Shown: positions 32,133-41,469 of the stretch, one piece after another
Numbering within the stretch: the stretch's first letter is position 1
Layout of the letters: the number at the start of each line of letters is the position of its first letter
Assembly (NCBI GenBank): GCA_028712885.1
Contig: JAQTPK010000012.1
Location: 5,001-57,350 of the forward strand
DNA length: 52,350 bases
DNA from: Syntrophales bacterium
GTDB taxonomy: Bacteria; Desulfobacterota; Syntrophia; Syntrophales; UBA4778
Direction: 5' to 3'
Program-made: the position numbers and the translations under genes
The notes under the pieces: model-generated
Told to the model about the DNA's origin: nothing
What the model saw: the letters and a program-made list of their open reading frames with translations, nothing else
The model's database searches: none

Positions 32133-32340
32133 CGTTCATCGCGTGCATTGCGTCCTTTGTGTCCTTGCGTCCCGCGGTCCCGAGCTTCGACTTGATTGGG
32201 ACAAACCAGACGCAGTCGCCATTGCCGCGACGAACGCAATAGACGCAAAGAACGCATGGACGCAACGGACCCAATGGCCGCAACAGACCCAACGGACGCA
32301 ATGACGCAATAGACGCAAAGGACGCAATAGACGCAATGGA
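32133..32340. repeat. Short-word hairpin repeat, GGACGCAATAG family, before rSAM fusion
   Basis: The left part (gcattgcgtcctttgtgtcc) is partly mirrored by a long right array of acgcaatagacgcaaag, aacgcatggacgcaacgg and gacccaatggccgc words, at least 12 imperfect copies. Its last copy supplies the ATG of the next gene. An unrelated stretch (about 32175-32220) forms the spacer. Confidence 0.85.
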
Positions 32341-34795
32341 CTGCACATCCTGGGATGAGATACTGCCTCTGGTAGCCAAGCCGGGCCGTTATATCGGAGG
32401 CGAAGTAAACGCGCGCGTGAAGGACCGCAGCCGGTGCAGGCTTCATTTCGCCCTGGCTTTCCCCGAAGCCTATGAAGTGGCCATGTCTCATCTCGGCCTG
32501 CAGATTCTTTACGACATCCTCAACAGGCATCCCCTGGTTTCGGCGGAGCGGGTCTTCGCACCCTGGCCCGACATGGAAGAGCATCTGCGGGGGAGAAACG
32601 TGAAGCTTTCCAGTCTGGAAAGCCGGTCTCCCCTCAGCAGTTTCGATATCATAGGATTTTCCCTCCAATACGAACTCACCTATACAAACGTTCTCAATAT
32701 GCTGGAGCTGGGAGGCGTTCCGCTGCGGTCAGCCGACCGCAGGGAGGGCGACCCGCTGGTAATTGCGGGCGGACCGTGCGTTTTCAACCCCGCCCCGGTT
32801 TTACCCTTTTTTGACGCAGTAGCCGTCGGTGAGGGCGAGGAGTTGATCACGGAGATCGCCGAAAAAATAATCGGCGGAAAATCGCAGGGATTGTCACGCA
32901 GAGAAATGGTCGAAAGTCTTGCTTCCTTAAACGGAATGTATGTTCCCTCCGTTCACCCCGCCGGCGGCAGGATCCGCAAGCGGACCGTTTCCGATCTGAA
33001 TGCCTGGACGATTCCTTTGACGCCGGTCGTGCCTTCCATTCAGGCGATCCATAACCGCATCAACCTCGAGATTGCCAGGGGCTGCTCGCGGGGGTGCCGC
33101 TTCTGCCAGGCCGGCATGGTATGGCGGCCTGTCCGCGAAAGAAATCCCGGCCTGCTGGAAAGAATGGCTGAAGAAATGATCACCGCAACAGGCCAGGAGG
33201 AGATTTCGCTTCTGTCTCTCAGCACTGGAGATTACTCCCGGATCGGGACGTTCCTTCCCGGGCTCATGAACCGCTTCTGCGGACGGAAAATAGCGGTCTC
33301 ACTCCCCTCGCTGCGGCCGGAAACCCTCACCTCCGCGATGATTGAAGCCGTCCGCCGGGTCCGGAAAACAAGCTTCACCCTGGCGCCGGAGGCGGGAACG
33401 GAATCCTTGCGCGCCAGGATAAATAAAGGCAACACTGAATCGGACCTGCTCGCGACCGCCGGCCGCGTCTTTGAATCAGGCTGGAAGCTGATCAAGCTCT
33501 ACTTCATGCTCGGATTGCCGGGAGAAACGGAGCGCGACATGGACGGCATTGTCGATCTGACGCACAAAGTGCTGCGGGAGGGAAAAGGGAAAATACAGGT
33601 AAACGCGAGCCTGTCCACTTTTGTGCCTAAACCGCATACTCCATTTCAGTGGGAAAGGCAGATCAGCCCGGAGGAGATTGCGGCCGGCCAGCAATATATA
33701 AAAAAAAGACTCCGGAGCCGCAATATTTCCCTGAAATGGCATAACCGGGAAATGACGCTGCTCGAGGGAGTTTTCTCGCGCGGCGACGAAAGAACGGCGG
33801 ATCTTCTGGAATGCGCTTTCCGCCTCGGATGCCGTTTCGACGGCTGGAGCGACAGGTTCCGCTTCGATCTCTGGGAGGAGGCGTTCCGGAGAACCGGACT
33901 GCATGCCGAGGAATGGCTGGGCGGGATAGGCACGGACAGAGGCCTGCCCTGGGACCGGATTGATTGCGGAATCGCCCGCGACTTTCTCCTCGCAGAAAGA
34001 GAAAAAGCTCAGAAAGGCGAAGCCACGGCCGACTGCCGTTTTTCCAAATGCAACCTTTGCGGCGCCTGCGGCGAATCGGTCAGAATAGCGGCTTCGGAAC
34101 AGGCCGCGCCGCAACCGCCGCAGACGGCAACCTCCGCCGCCTTCGAGGCGGATCCAGCCGTTTACCGCCTGAAGTTCGCCAAAACGGGCGCATCGCGGTT
34201 CCTCTCCCACCTTGAAACCTCGGCCGCCCTGATCCGGGCGATCCGCCGGGCGGGCCTTTCTTTCCGGTATTCGGAAGGATTTCATCCCCATCCCAAAATA
34301 TCTTTCGCGGGCGCCCTGCCGGTCGGCGTGGAAGCGCTGGACGAGGCGGCGGATATACGGCTTGAAAACGCAGTCTCCGACCCCGGGAAAGTGCTGGACA
34401 GGATAAACGAAAGCCTCCCCGCGGGCATTCGCGTGCTGGAGATAATCCCGGCCGAAGGCCGGCCCTCCCTGCACCATCTCGCCCGGCGCTCGCGGTACGC
34501 GATATTTCTTCCCGGCGGGAACAGCGTAGCGGAATTGAAAAAGAAGATAGATGAATTCCTGGCTGCGGGTAATTTTCTCATATCCCGGAATGCAAAGGGC
34601 AAATACGTGCAAAAAGATATTCGCCCCCTGATCGAGGAAATTTCCCTTGACGGTGAGGAAGGGAGAATAGATTACACTGTTGCAGCCGGCCCCGCGGGCG
34701 GCGTCCGGCCTTCCGACGTCCTGACCGGCGTTTTCGGGCTGAGCGCGGATGCGGCGGCGCGGGCAAAAGTAATAAAAACAGGAAACGGGTCTTAG
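32336..34795 (+). CDS. B12-binding-like radical SAM protein fused to DUF2344 domain
   Basis: A protein of 819 residues. The N-terminal half fits the TIGR03960 radical SAM family: RYIGGEVNA start, B12-like domain with ALAFPEAYEVAMSHLGLQILY, then RGCSRGCRFCQAGMV with the CxxxCxxC motif (about residues 248-256) and LAPEAGTESLRARINK. The C-terminal 230 residues match TIGR03936/DUF2344 (YRLKFAKTGASRFLSHLE, GFHPHPKISFAGALPVGVE). An internal CNLCGAC lies between. The role is unknown; adjacency to rng is common and suggests RNA modification or processing. ATG 32336 is the only usable start and lies in the repeat. Confidence 0.9.
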   Translation: MDCTSWDEILPLVAKPGRYIGGEVNARVKDRSRCRLHFALAFPEAYEVAMSHLGLQILYDILNRHPLVSAERVFAPWPDMEEHLRGRNVKLSSLESRSPLSSFDIIGFSLQYELTYTNVLNMLELGGVPLRSADRREGDPLVIAGGPCVFNPAPVLPFFDAVAVGEGEELITEIAEKIIGGKSQGLSRREMVESLASLNGMYVPSVHPAGGRIRKRTVSDLNAWTIPLTPVVPSIQAIHNRINLEIARGCSRGCRFCQAGMVWRPVRERNPGLLERMAEEMITATGQEEISLLSLSTGDYSRIGTFLPGLMNRFCGRKIAVSLPSLRPETLTSAMIEAVRRVRKTSFTLAPEAGTESLRARINKGNTESDLLATAGRVFESGWKLIKLYFMLGLPGETERDMDGIVDLTHKVLREGKGKIQVNASLSTFVPKPHTPFQWERQISPEEIAAGQQYIKKRLRSRNISLKWHNREMTLLEGVFSRGDERTADLLECAFRLGCRFDGWSDRFRFDLWEEAFRRTGLHAEEWLGGIGTDRGLPWDRIDCGIARDFLLAEREKAQKGEATADCRFSKCNLCGACGESVRIAASEQAAPQPPQTATSAAFEADPAVYRLKFAKTGASRFLSHLETSAALIRAIRRAGLSFRYSEGFHPHPKISFAGALPVGVEALDEAADIRLENAVSDPGKVLDRINESLPAGIRVLEIIPAEGRPSLHHLARRSRYAIFLPGGNSVAELKKKIDEFLAAGNFLISRNAKGKYVQKDIRPLIEEISLDGEEGRIDYTVAAGPAGGVRPSDVLTGVFGLSADAAARAKVIKTGNGS

Positions 34796-34860
34796 GTCTT
34801 GGGTATTGGGTATTGTATTCAGGGGACCTAAGACCTAAGACCCAATACCCATCACCCCGA
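34795..34860. repeat. Hairpin repeat, TCTTGGGTATTG word family
   Basis: The left arm (gtcttaggtcttgggtattg) is mirrored by gacctaagacctaagaccca and atacccatcacccc around a 10-20 base spacer. It fills the gap between the radical SAM fusion and rng, which point the same way. Confidence 0.8.
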
Positions 34861-34874
34861 ACCCGGATATGGTT

Positions 34875-36401
34875 ATGACCAAAGAAATGATTTTTAATTG
34901 TACCGAACACGAAACCAGAGTCGCCATTCTGGAAAACGGCGCGCTGACAAACATCTACATCGAGAGAATGATTTCCGATGGGATAATCGGAAATATTTAC
35001 AAGGGCATGGTCGTGCGCGTTCTTCCGGGCATCCAGGCGGCTTTCGTGGACATCGGTCTGGAAAGGACCGCTTTTCTATACGTGACGGATATTCTGAACG
35101 CATTCTCTGAAATGGAATACCTCGTCCAAGAGGAGGATGAAACCGAGGACGATGATTTGTCGGAGCTTCGGGGAAGACTGTTCAAAAGAGAAAACTCCAA
35201 TAATATTGAAGATATTCTCAAAGAAGGCCAGGAAATCCTGGTGCAGGTGGCGAAAGAACCGATCGGCAGCAAGGGCGCGAGGCTCACAACCCATGTGTCC
35301 CTGCCGGGAAGAAATCTCGTCTACATGCCGACGCTGAATCATGTAGGTATTTCCCGGCGAATCCAGGATGAAGCGGAACGCCGGCGGCTGAAGGACGTGA
35401 TCGACTCCCTGCGGCCGGACCGGCACGGAATAATCGCAAGAACGGTGAGCGAAGGGAAAAGGGAAGACGAGCTGAAGGCCGATCTGGATTACCTCAAGCG
35501 CCTCTGGGAGAATATTCAGGTCAAGAAAGACCGGGTCGGAGCGCCGGGTCTCGTGCATCGCGAGCTGAACCTCGCCCTTCGGGCCATTCGCGATTATTAT
35601 ACCAAGGATTTCAGCAGGATAGTGGTCGATGCCAAGGAGGTTTACCAGGGAATACGCGATTTCATGACAACCTTTCTGCCCAACGTCCCCTATTATATAG
35701 AGCTGTACGATAGAAAGGAACCGATCTTCGCCACATTCGGCATCGAGATGGAGATAAGCCGGTCCTTGAATAAGAAGGTCTGGCTGAAATCAGGCGGTTA
35801 CATTGTCATCGAGACGACGGAAGCCCTGTGCGCGATCGATGTCAATACCGGAAAGTACGTAGGCAAGCGGAACCTCGATGAAACCATCCTCAACACGAAC
35901 CTGGAGGCGGCCAAGGAAATCGCTTATCAGTTGCGCCTTCGGAATATCGGTGGAATAATAATAATTGATTTCATAGACATGATGAATGAAACGCACCGGG
36001 AAAGAGTGTTCAGGACCCTTAAGGAAGAAATGGACAAAGACCGGAGCAGGACGAATATTCTCAAGATCTCGGAACTGGGACTCGTGGAAATGACGCGCCA
36101 GCGGCAGGGCAAGAACCTGGAAAGGACCCTGTGCGAACCGTGTCCCTACTGTGAGGGACAGGGCGCTATCCGTTCCAAATCTACGATTTGTAACGAGATT
36201 TTTCGCAAACTGGAGAGGGAGGAGATGGCCGGGGTCGGCGGGACGCTGTGCGTCTCCGCTCATCCGGACATTGCCGGCCTCATGCTCGAGGACGAGAAGA
36301 ACACGCTCGAACATCTGGAGAGCCGCTTGAAAAGAAAGATCATAATCCGGCCCGATCAGAGTTTTCACCAGGAACACTATGAGATAGTATCGTTACAATA
36401 A
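34875..36401 (+). CDS. rng: Ribonuclease G
   Basis: Rne/Rng-family endoribonuclease for rRNA maturation and mRNA decay. About 508 residues, as in RNase G. It has an N-terminal S1 domain (IYIERMISDGIIGNIYKGMV, VDIGLERTAFLYVTD), the 5' sensor, and the DNase I-like catalytic part with IDVNTGKYVG, the metal site IIIIDFIDM, and the zinc link CEPCPYCEGQG. It has no long C-terminal degradosome scaffold. ATG 34875 gives MTKEMIF; ATG 34869 is two codons earlier. With RNase Y this genome region encodes two different decay initiators. Confidence 0.95.
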   Translation: MTKEMIFNCTEHETRVAILENGALTNIYIERMISDGIIGNIYKGMVVRVLPGIQAAFVDIGLERTAFLYVTDILNAFSEMEYLVQEEDETEDDDLSELRGRLFKRENSNNIEDILKEGQEILVQVAKEPIGSKGARLTTHVSLPGRNLVYMPTLNHVGISRRIQDEAERRRLKDVIDSLRPDRHGIIARTVSEGKREDELKADLDYLKRLWENIQVKKDRVGAPGLVHRELNLALRAIRDYYTKDFSRIVVDAKEVYQGIRDFMTTFLPNVPYYIELYDRKEPIFATFGIEMEISRSLNKKVWLKSGGYIVIETTEALCAIDVNTGKYVGKRNLDETILNTNLEAAKEIAYQLRLRNIGGIIIIDFIDMMNETHRERVFRTLKEEMDKDRSRTNILKISELGLVEMTRQRQGKNLERTLCEPCPYCEGQGAIRSKSTICNEIFRKLEREEMAGVGGTLCVSAHPDIAGLMLEDEKNTLEHLESRLKRKIIIRPDQSFHQEHYEIVSLQ

Positions 36402-36408
36402 AAAATTA

Positions 36409-36436
36409 TTGACAAATAGTGCTTACTAATTATAAT
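36409..36436 (+). promoter_or_regulatory. Consensus sigma70 promoter for rplU-rpmA
   Basis: A perfect TTGACA (36409-36414) and a perfect TATAAT (36431-36436) are separated by 16 nt, starting 8 bases after the rng stop. It is expected to drive the ribosomal protein genes. Confidence 0.85.
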
Positions 36437-36469
36437 GCATAATTCATCTTTTTCCGGAAGGTTTGTTAA

Positions 36470-36784
36470 ATGTACGCAGTGATCAAGACAGGCGGAAAAC
36501 AGTACCGGGTATCCGAAGGCGACCGGATTGAAATCGAAAAGATAGACGGCGACAGCGGGTCGGACGTAGTCTTCAACGAAGTTCTTATGGTTTCCCGGGG
36601 CGAAGAAATCAGGGTCGGGACCCCACTGATAGCCGGCGCGAAAGTGATCGGGGAAATCGTCCTCCAGGGAAAAGGACCGAAGATCACGATTTTCAAGATG
36701 AAGCGCAGAAAAGGGTTTCGGAAGAAAACCGGACACAGGCAGGACCTGACCAGCCTGAAAATAAAAGAGATTACTTTAAGCTGA
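36470..36784 (+). CDS. rplU: 50S ribosomal protein L21
   Basis: 104 residues, normal for L21. It starts [20 protein letters not shown] and carries [23 protein letters not shown], the basic rRNA-binding end, as family landmarks. It is the first gene after a consensus promoter and forms the usual rplU-rpmA pair. AAGG and related purines precede the ATG. Confidence 0.97.
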   Translation: MYAVIKTGGKQYRVSEGDRIEIEKIDGDSGSDVVFNEVLMVSRGEEIRVGTPLIAGAKVIGEIVLQGKGPKITIFKMKRRKGFRKKTGHRQDLTSLKIKEITLS

Positions 36785-36830
36785 AGAAAGGTTCCCGGTC
36801 AATCGGGGAAGCTTTCCAGGAGGACATAAA

Positions 36831-37085
36831 ATGGCTCATAAAAAAGGCCAGGGCAGCACCCGCAACGGGCGAGACAGCAACGCCCAGCGTCGCGGCGTGA
36901 AGGTTTACAGCGGGCAGGCCGTCCAGGCCGGTTCCATTATCATCCGCCAGCTCGGCACGAAGATCCATCCGGGAAACAACGTCGGGATGGGAAGGGACTA
37001 CACGATTTTCGCAAAAATAGACGGCTTGGTCCGATTTGAAAGGAAAGACAAGACGAGGAAACAGGTGAGCGTGTACGCCGGATAG
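36831..37085 (+). CDS. rpmA: 50S ribosomal protein L27
   Basis: 84 residues. The processed-like N-terminus [21 protein letters not shown] reaches the peptidyl-transferase centre. Then [20 protein letters not shown] and [20 protein letters not shown] follow, all typical. It begins with Ala-His after Met, so it lacks the Firmicutes-type N-terminal extension. CAGGAGG lies before the ATG. Confidence 0.97.
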   Translation: MAHKKGQGSTRNGRDSNAQRRGVKVYSGQAVQAGSIIIRQLGTKIHPGNNVGMGRDYTIFAKIDGLVRFERKDKTRKQVSVYAG

Positions 37086-37199
37086 AATTCCCGCATACCC
37101 TCCTGTAATCAGGATTGTTTTAGAAGAGCTCCAACTTTAGTTCACAGTTTCACCCGATCGATTCTTTTGAAGGCAACTGCTGTTCCCCCAGAATCTCAT

Positions 37200-37240
37200 A
37201 AAACCGCCCGGGCTTTCCGAAGCCTCGTGCGGTTTTTTTT
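37200..37240 (+). terminator. Intrinsic terminator after rpmA
   Basis: AAAACCGC (37200-37207) pairs with GCGGTTTT (37229-37236), with an inner stem GGCTT-TCCG-AAGCC, then a run of eight T. It ends the rplU-rpmA unit, or it could act as an attenuator in the leader of the cold-shock gene 40 bases on. Confidence 0.8.
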
Positions 37241-37281
37241 CTGTCCCTGAGATCAGACTCAAATGAAGCGGAGGTTGAACA

Positions 37282-37491
37282 ATGTCGGAGCGAGAGACGG
37301 GTGTCGTCAAGTGGTTTGACGAGAAGAAAGGGTACGGGTTTATCGCGCGGAAGTCGGGCGGGGATGTATTTGTCCATTATTCCGACATCGACGGAAAGGG
37401 ATTTCGCAGCCTGAAAGAGGGCGATAACGTCGAATTCAGCATCAAGCAGAATCCCAAGGGCCAGGCCGCCGCAGAGGTCCGCAAGCTGTAA
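37282..37491 (+). CDS. Cold-shock domain protein (CspA family)
   Basis: An OB-fold nucleic-acid chaperone of 69 residues. Both RNA-binding motifs are present: KGYGFIAR (RNP1-like, normally KGFGFI) and VFVHYSDI (RNP2-like). The VVKWFDEKKG start and GPQAANV-like end GQAAAEVRKL fit the family. A tyrosine replaces the usual Phe in KGYGF. GGAGG lies 8 nt before ATG. Confidence 0.95.
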   Translation: MSERETGVVKWFDEKKGYGFIARKSGGDVFVHYSDIDGKGFRSLKEGDNVEFSIKQNPKGQAAAEVRKL

Positions 37492-37717
37492 ATCCAACCG
37501 GCCCCCTTCTCCGGTATTATGTCTTGTTTTGAAACAAGGGCGTGATTAGTTTGTCCTCGGCGCGGCTTTCCTCATATTTGTAAGATGTTGCATGATATCA
37601 ACCTGTTTTTTATTCCTACCCTCTCTCTTCCCAGGGAAGAAAACTCTCTGCTGTTCTGATCGGTCCCGGCAAGAGGAATTCGGGCAGCCCGCAGTACTCG
37701 CTCCTTCAGGATAGAAT

Positions 37718-38836
37718 ATGAATATTTTCGGACCGAAGGAACTCATGGAAGATGTGATTCTCGCAGGCCGGTGCACCGGCTGCGGGGCATGCGTCGATAT
37801 CTGTCCCTATTTCGGCAGCCACATGGGAAAAACGGCAATGCTTTTCCCGTGCACCATTGCTCGCGGCAGGTGTTTCGCAAGCTGTCCGCGCGCAGAAGTG
37901 GATCTGGATCTTCTGTCGGAAAAAACGTTCGGGGCGCCGTATGCGGAGGTCCCCGTCGGCTCTCACCGCAAGATATTCGTATCCCGTTCCGGGGCCCGGA
38001 TCGGAAACGCGAATTACCAGGCGGGAGGAACGGTTTCGGCCCTGCTCAGCTTCGTCCTGGAAAAGGGTATCATCGACGCGGCCGTCCTGGTCGACCGTCA
38101 GGAAGGCCTGCCGCGGCCGAGAAGAATCACGGAACCGCAGGAAGTCCTGTCCTGCGCGTCGTCCAGCTTCGCGGCCGTTCCGGTCATCTCGGAATTAAAC
38201 AGGGCGGTTCGGGACGGATACCGCAGGATAGGGACGGTCGCCACCCCCTGCCAGGCCGTCGCGGCGGCCCTGATCCGCATCAATCCTCTGAACGAAGACG
38301 AATTTATCAATCCTCTGTCCTTCATCATAGGACTCTTTTGTACATGGGCCCTCGACCTCAGGAGCATGACCGCGCTTTTTTCCGGCCGGGGATTGGACCT
38401 CCGGTCCGTGATCCGCTGCGATGTTCCGCCTCCCCCCGCGGAAAAATTCGAGATTGTCACCGGCGGCGGGAAACACGATATCCCCCTCCAGGAAGTCAGG
38501 GACCTAACTTCGCCCGCCTGCGCCTGGTGTCCGGATATGACGTCGGAGTTCGCAGATGTTTCGGTTGGGATGCTGGAAGGATCCGCGGGGAAAAATATCC
38601 TGATCATCAGGACTCCTTTCGGCGAAGAAATTGCGGAAAAGGCCCGGGAAGAAAGGTATATTGTCCTCGATGAAATTCCTCCGGAGCAGCTCCGGAACCT
38701 GGAAAGGGCCGCCGCCGCCAAGAAAAGGAGGGCTCTTCTGAAATTGAAGAAAGAAGGGCTCCTGAACACGGCAGGGAAAGGGAAGAGGGCCTGCTTTCGC
38801 CTCCGTCCCGAAATCCTGGAGAAGCTGATCGGCTGA
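37718..38836 (+). CDS. FrhB/FdhB-like Fe-S flavoprotein
   Basis: A protein of 372 residues resembling the coenzyme F420 hydrogenase/dehydrogenase beta subunit family. An N-terminal ferredoxin-like cluster is CTGCGACVDICPYFG, followed by CTIARGRCFASCPRAE. Then come the FrhB-type NYQAGGTVSALLSFVLEKG and VATPCQAVAA, and a second Cys pair CAWCPDM. The family moves electrons between F420, NAD(P) or ferredoxin via FAD. It is 15 bases upstream of iorA, so it may be an electron partner of the ketoacid oxidoreductase. AGGA precedes ATG. Confidence 0.88.
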   Translation: MNIFGPKELMEDVILAGRCTGCGACVDICPYFGSHMGKTAMLFPCTIARGRCFASCPRAEVDLDLLSEKTFGAPYAEVPVGSHRKIFVSRSGARIGNANYQAGGTVSALLSFVLEKGIIDAAVLVDRQEGLPRPRRITEPQEVLSCASSSFAAVPVISELNRAVRDGYRRIGTVATPCQAVAAALIRINPLNEDEFINPLSFIIGLFCTWALDLRSMTALFSGRGLDLRSVIRCDVPPPPAEKFEIVTGGGKHDIPLQEVRDLTSPACAWCPDMTSEFADVSVGMLEGSAGKNILIIRTPFGEEIAEKAREERYIVLDEIPPEQLRNLERAAAAKKRRALLKLKKEGLLNTAGKGKRACFRLRPEILEKLIG

Positions 38837-38850
38837 ATGGGTTATAAGTA

Positions 38851-40803
38851 ATGTCGCTCCTGCTTAAAAACAAAGAAGGGGACAAGCGCCTCCTGATGGG
38901 AAACGAGGCAATCGCCAGAGGCGCAATCGAAGCGGGCCTGGCGGTGGCGACGGGATATCCGGGCACGCCATCTTCCGAAATAATAGAAAATCTCTCCCGG
39001 ATCTCCCGGCAAGCCGGCATTTACGTGGAATGGTCCGTCAATGAAAAAGTAGCGGCCGAGGCGGCCGCTGCGGCATCGTTTGCAGGGCTGCGTTCGTTGT
39101 GCGTAATGAAGCAGAATGGAGTCAACGTGGCATCGGACTTCCTGCTCCATCTGGCGGAATCGGGGACCCGCGGCGGCATGGTCCTGGTCCCCTGCGACGA
39201 TCCCGGAGCGCTGTCCAGCGTCAATGAGGGAGATGCCCGCTTCTTTGCAAGGATGCTGGAGGTGCCGCTCCTCGAACCGGGAGATTTCCAGGAAGCAAAG
39301 GACATGACCCGCTGGGCTTTCGCCCTGTCCGAGGAAATCCGGAATTTCGTCGTACTGAGGAGCGTTACCCGCCTGTCCCATGCCAGCGGCATGGTCTCAC
39401 TGGGGAAAATTCCGCGGGGCAGGACGCAGGCCCAATTCAGACACGCGGGCGCCCTCCTCGATCCGGAGAGCGGACCGATGATCAGCTGCCTTCCCGGCGC
39501 CCCTCAGTTCACGCACAGACGCCAGCAGGACAAAATCCGAACGGCCCGGGAAATCTTCGAAACTTCCCCGTTCAACTATTACGAGGGGCCGCGCCGTCCG
39601 GAAGTCCTGATCGTTGCGAGCAGCATCTGCAGCCTGTACAGCCGGGAGGCGATCGCCATGCTCGGGAAGGCCGGGAAAAAGTGCGGACTGCTCAAGATGG
39701 GAACTACCTGGCCCCTCCCGGAAAAATTCCTGCAGAAGCACCTGTCTTCAGCGGAAAAAATTGTCTTCGTTGAAGAAGTGCTGCCTTTCCTCGAAGAAAA
39801 CGTGCTGATGCTGGCCGGCAGGTGGACGCGGGGGAAAGGACCGAAGTCTTACTACGGGAAAAATTCCGGCACGCTCCCTTCGTATGGAGAAATGAATCCC
39901 GATCTGATTGCCGAAGCGTTGGGAAAAGTACTCGCGGTCCGGCGCAGGCCGGTGCGGCCGGAATCGTTCGCGGCAAAAGCGGGCGCCTTCGCGGACAACG
40001 CTGCGCCGCGCAGGGAGCTTACTTTCTGCCCCGGGTGCCCCCACCGAGCCTCGTTCTGGTCGATCCACAGCGCCTTGAAGCTTGACGGCCGGGAAGGTTT
40101 CGTGTGCGGGGATATCGGCTGCTATACGCTGGCCGCATTTCCGACCGGTTTCAACAGCCTCAGAACGGTGCATTCCATGGGGTCCGGCGCCGGACTGGCC
40201 GGCGGATTCGGAAGGCTCCGCGCATTCGGCCTCAGGCAGCCCATCCTGGCGGTCTGCGGAGATTCAACTTTCTTTCACGCCGCGGTTCCCGCCCTGATAA
40301 ATGCAGTTCACCACCAGGCAGACCTCACCATGGTCATTCTCGATAACAGGGGGACGGCGATGACCGGATTCCAGCCCCATCCCGGTCTGCCGGTGAATGC
40401 GATGCAGGAGTCCGCCCCCCCCGTGGAAATAGAAAACATATGCCGGGGAATCGGAGTGGAAACGGAGATCAGGGACCCCTTCGACCTGAAAGGCACTCGC
40501 GACGCGCTTCTATCCTTTCTCGAAAAAAAGGAAGGGGCGAGAGTCCTGATCCTGAGGCAGGCATGCAGTCTCAGTCCCGAAAAGAAAAAAAAGAACTCGT
40601 TCAAAGTGCGCGTGGATGAGAATGCCTGCAGGGGAGAGCGCTGCGGGTGCAATCGCCTCTGCACGCGCATATTCAGGTGCCCCGGCCTTTACTGGGACAA
40701 CCGTAAACAGGTCGCCAGGATAGATGACGTGGTGTGCGCCGGCTGCGGAGTATGCGCTTCTATCTGCCCCGCCGGGGCTATCCTGAAAGAGGATGCCGTA
40801 TGA
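38851..40803 (+). CDS. iorA: Indolepyruvate:ferredoxin oxidoreductase, alpha subunit
   Basis: Oxidises aryl pyruvates to aryl-acetyl-CoA with reduction of ferredoxin in anaerobes. The 650 residues match IorA. The pyrimidine-binding domain opens with LLMGNEAIARGAIEAG and TGYPGTPSSEI. The TPP domain has GDIGCYTLAAFP and GDSTFFHAAVPALINAVHH with DNRGTAMTG. A C-terminal ferredoxin domain carries CRGERCGCNRLC and CAGCGVCASICPAGA. It is coupled to iorB by ATGA. Confidence 0.96.
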   Translation: MSLLLKNKEGDKRLLMGNEAIARGAIEAGLAVATGYPGTPSSEIIENLSRISRQAGIYVEWSVNEKVAAEAAAAASFAGLRSLCVMKQNGVNVASDFLLHLAESGTRGGMVLVPCDDPGALSSVNEGDARFFARMLEVPLLEPGDFQEAKDMTRWAFALSEEIRNFVVLRSVTRLSHASGMVSLGKIPRGRTQAQFRHAGALLDPESGPMISCLPGAPQFTHRRQQDKIRTAREIFETSPFNYYEGPRRPEVLIVASSICSLYSREAIAMLGKAGKKCGLLKMGTTWPLPEKFLQKHLSSAEKIVFVEEVLPFLEENVLMLAGRWTRGKGPKSYYGKNSGTLPSYGEMNPDLIAEALGKVLAVRRRPVRPESFAAKAGAFADNAAPRRELTFCPGCPHRASFWSIHSALKLDGREGFVCGDIGCYTLAAFPTGFNSLRTVHSMGSGAGLAGGFGRLRAFGLRQPILAVCGDSTFFHAAVPALINAVHHQADLTMVILDNRGTAMTGFQPHPGLPVNAMQESAPPVEIENICRGIGVETEIRDPFDLKGTRDALLSFLEKKEGARVLILRQACSLSPEKKKKNSFKVRVDENACRGERCGCNRLCTRIFRCPGLYWDNRKQVARIDDVVCAGCGVCASICPAGAILKEDAV

Positions 40804-41462
40804 AACCGGGACTGAAGAACCCCTTCAACCTGATTGTAACCGGTGTGGGAGGGCAGGGAAACGTCCTCGCGTCGCGGATTCTGGGGAACATGCTTGCCCT
40901 CGGCGGTTTTCAGATCACGATCGGAGAGACTTTCGGGGCGTCGCAACGGGGGGGCTCCGTCATGAGCCATATCAGGATCTCTCCTGGTTCGACCTGGAGC
41001 CCTCAGATCCCGAAAGGATGCGCGGACGCGATCGTCGCTCTCGAGCCCGCGGAAGGCGTCCGTGTTCTCAGCGATTACGGCCATGACAAGGTCTGCTTCA
41101 TCAGCAATACCCGGCCCGTATATCCCGCAGGCGTAATAGCAGGAGGTGCGGTTTATCCGCCGATAGAGGAAATACGCTCCGGCGTCCTTTCGCTTGTCCC
41201 TGACGCCCTTTTCATCGATGCCACGGAAGAGGCCATAAAGCTCGGCCGTCCTATCCTGGGGAATATCGTTATGATCGGAGCCCTTGCCGCCACGCGCCTT
41301 CTGCCTCTGGATCGGAAAAAGTTCCGGGTTGCCGCGGATAAGTTTGCCGGCAGCGACAGTCTGGATTACAATCTGAAGGCATTCGATGCAGGCCGCCGCC
41401 TTTTTCAAACCGCCATGTCGAGGCGCAGCCGCCCTGCATACCCCGTGACTCGCCGAAGCTGA
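40800..41462 (+). CDS. iorB: Indolepyruvate:ferredoxin oxidoreductase, beta subunit
   Basis: A protein of about 220 residues of the 2-oxoacid:ferredoxin oxidoreductase gamma/beta type. LIVTGVGGQGNVLASRIL is the signature. Then come TIGETFGASQRGGSVMSHIRI and IMIGAL-like NIVMIGALAATRLLP. ATG 40800 overlaps the iorA stop by ATGA, which is preferred over the longer open frame upstream. It completes the IorAB heterodimer. Confidence 0.95.
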   Translation: MKPGLKNPFNLIVTGVGGQGNVLASRILGNMLALGGFQITIGETFGASQRGGSVMSHIRISPGSTWSPQIPKGCADAIVALEPAEGVRVLSDYGHDKVCFISNTRPVYPAGVIAGGAVYPPIEEIRSGVLSLVPDALFIDATEEAIKLGRPILGNIVMIGALAATRLLPLDRKKFRVAADKFAGSDSLDYNLKAFDAGRRLFQTAMSRRSRPAYPVTRRS

Positions 41463-41469
41463 GGGAGTT

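Noticed and set aside
33476-34612. Long minus-strand frame opposite the radical SAM fusion
   Set aside because: It shadows a well-conserved plus-strand protein and shows no motifs or ribosome site.
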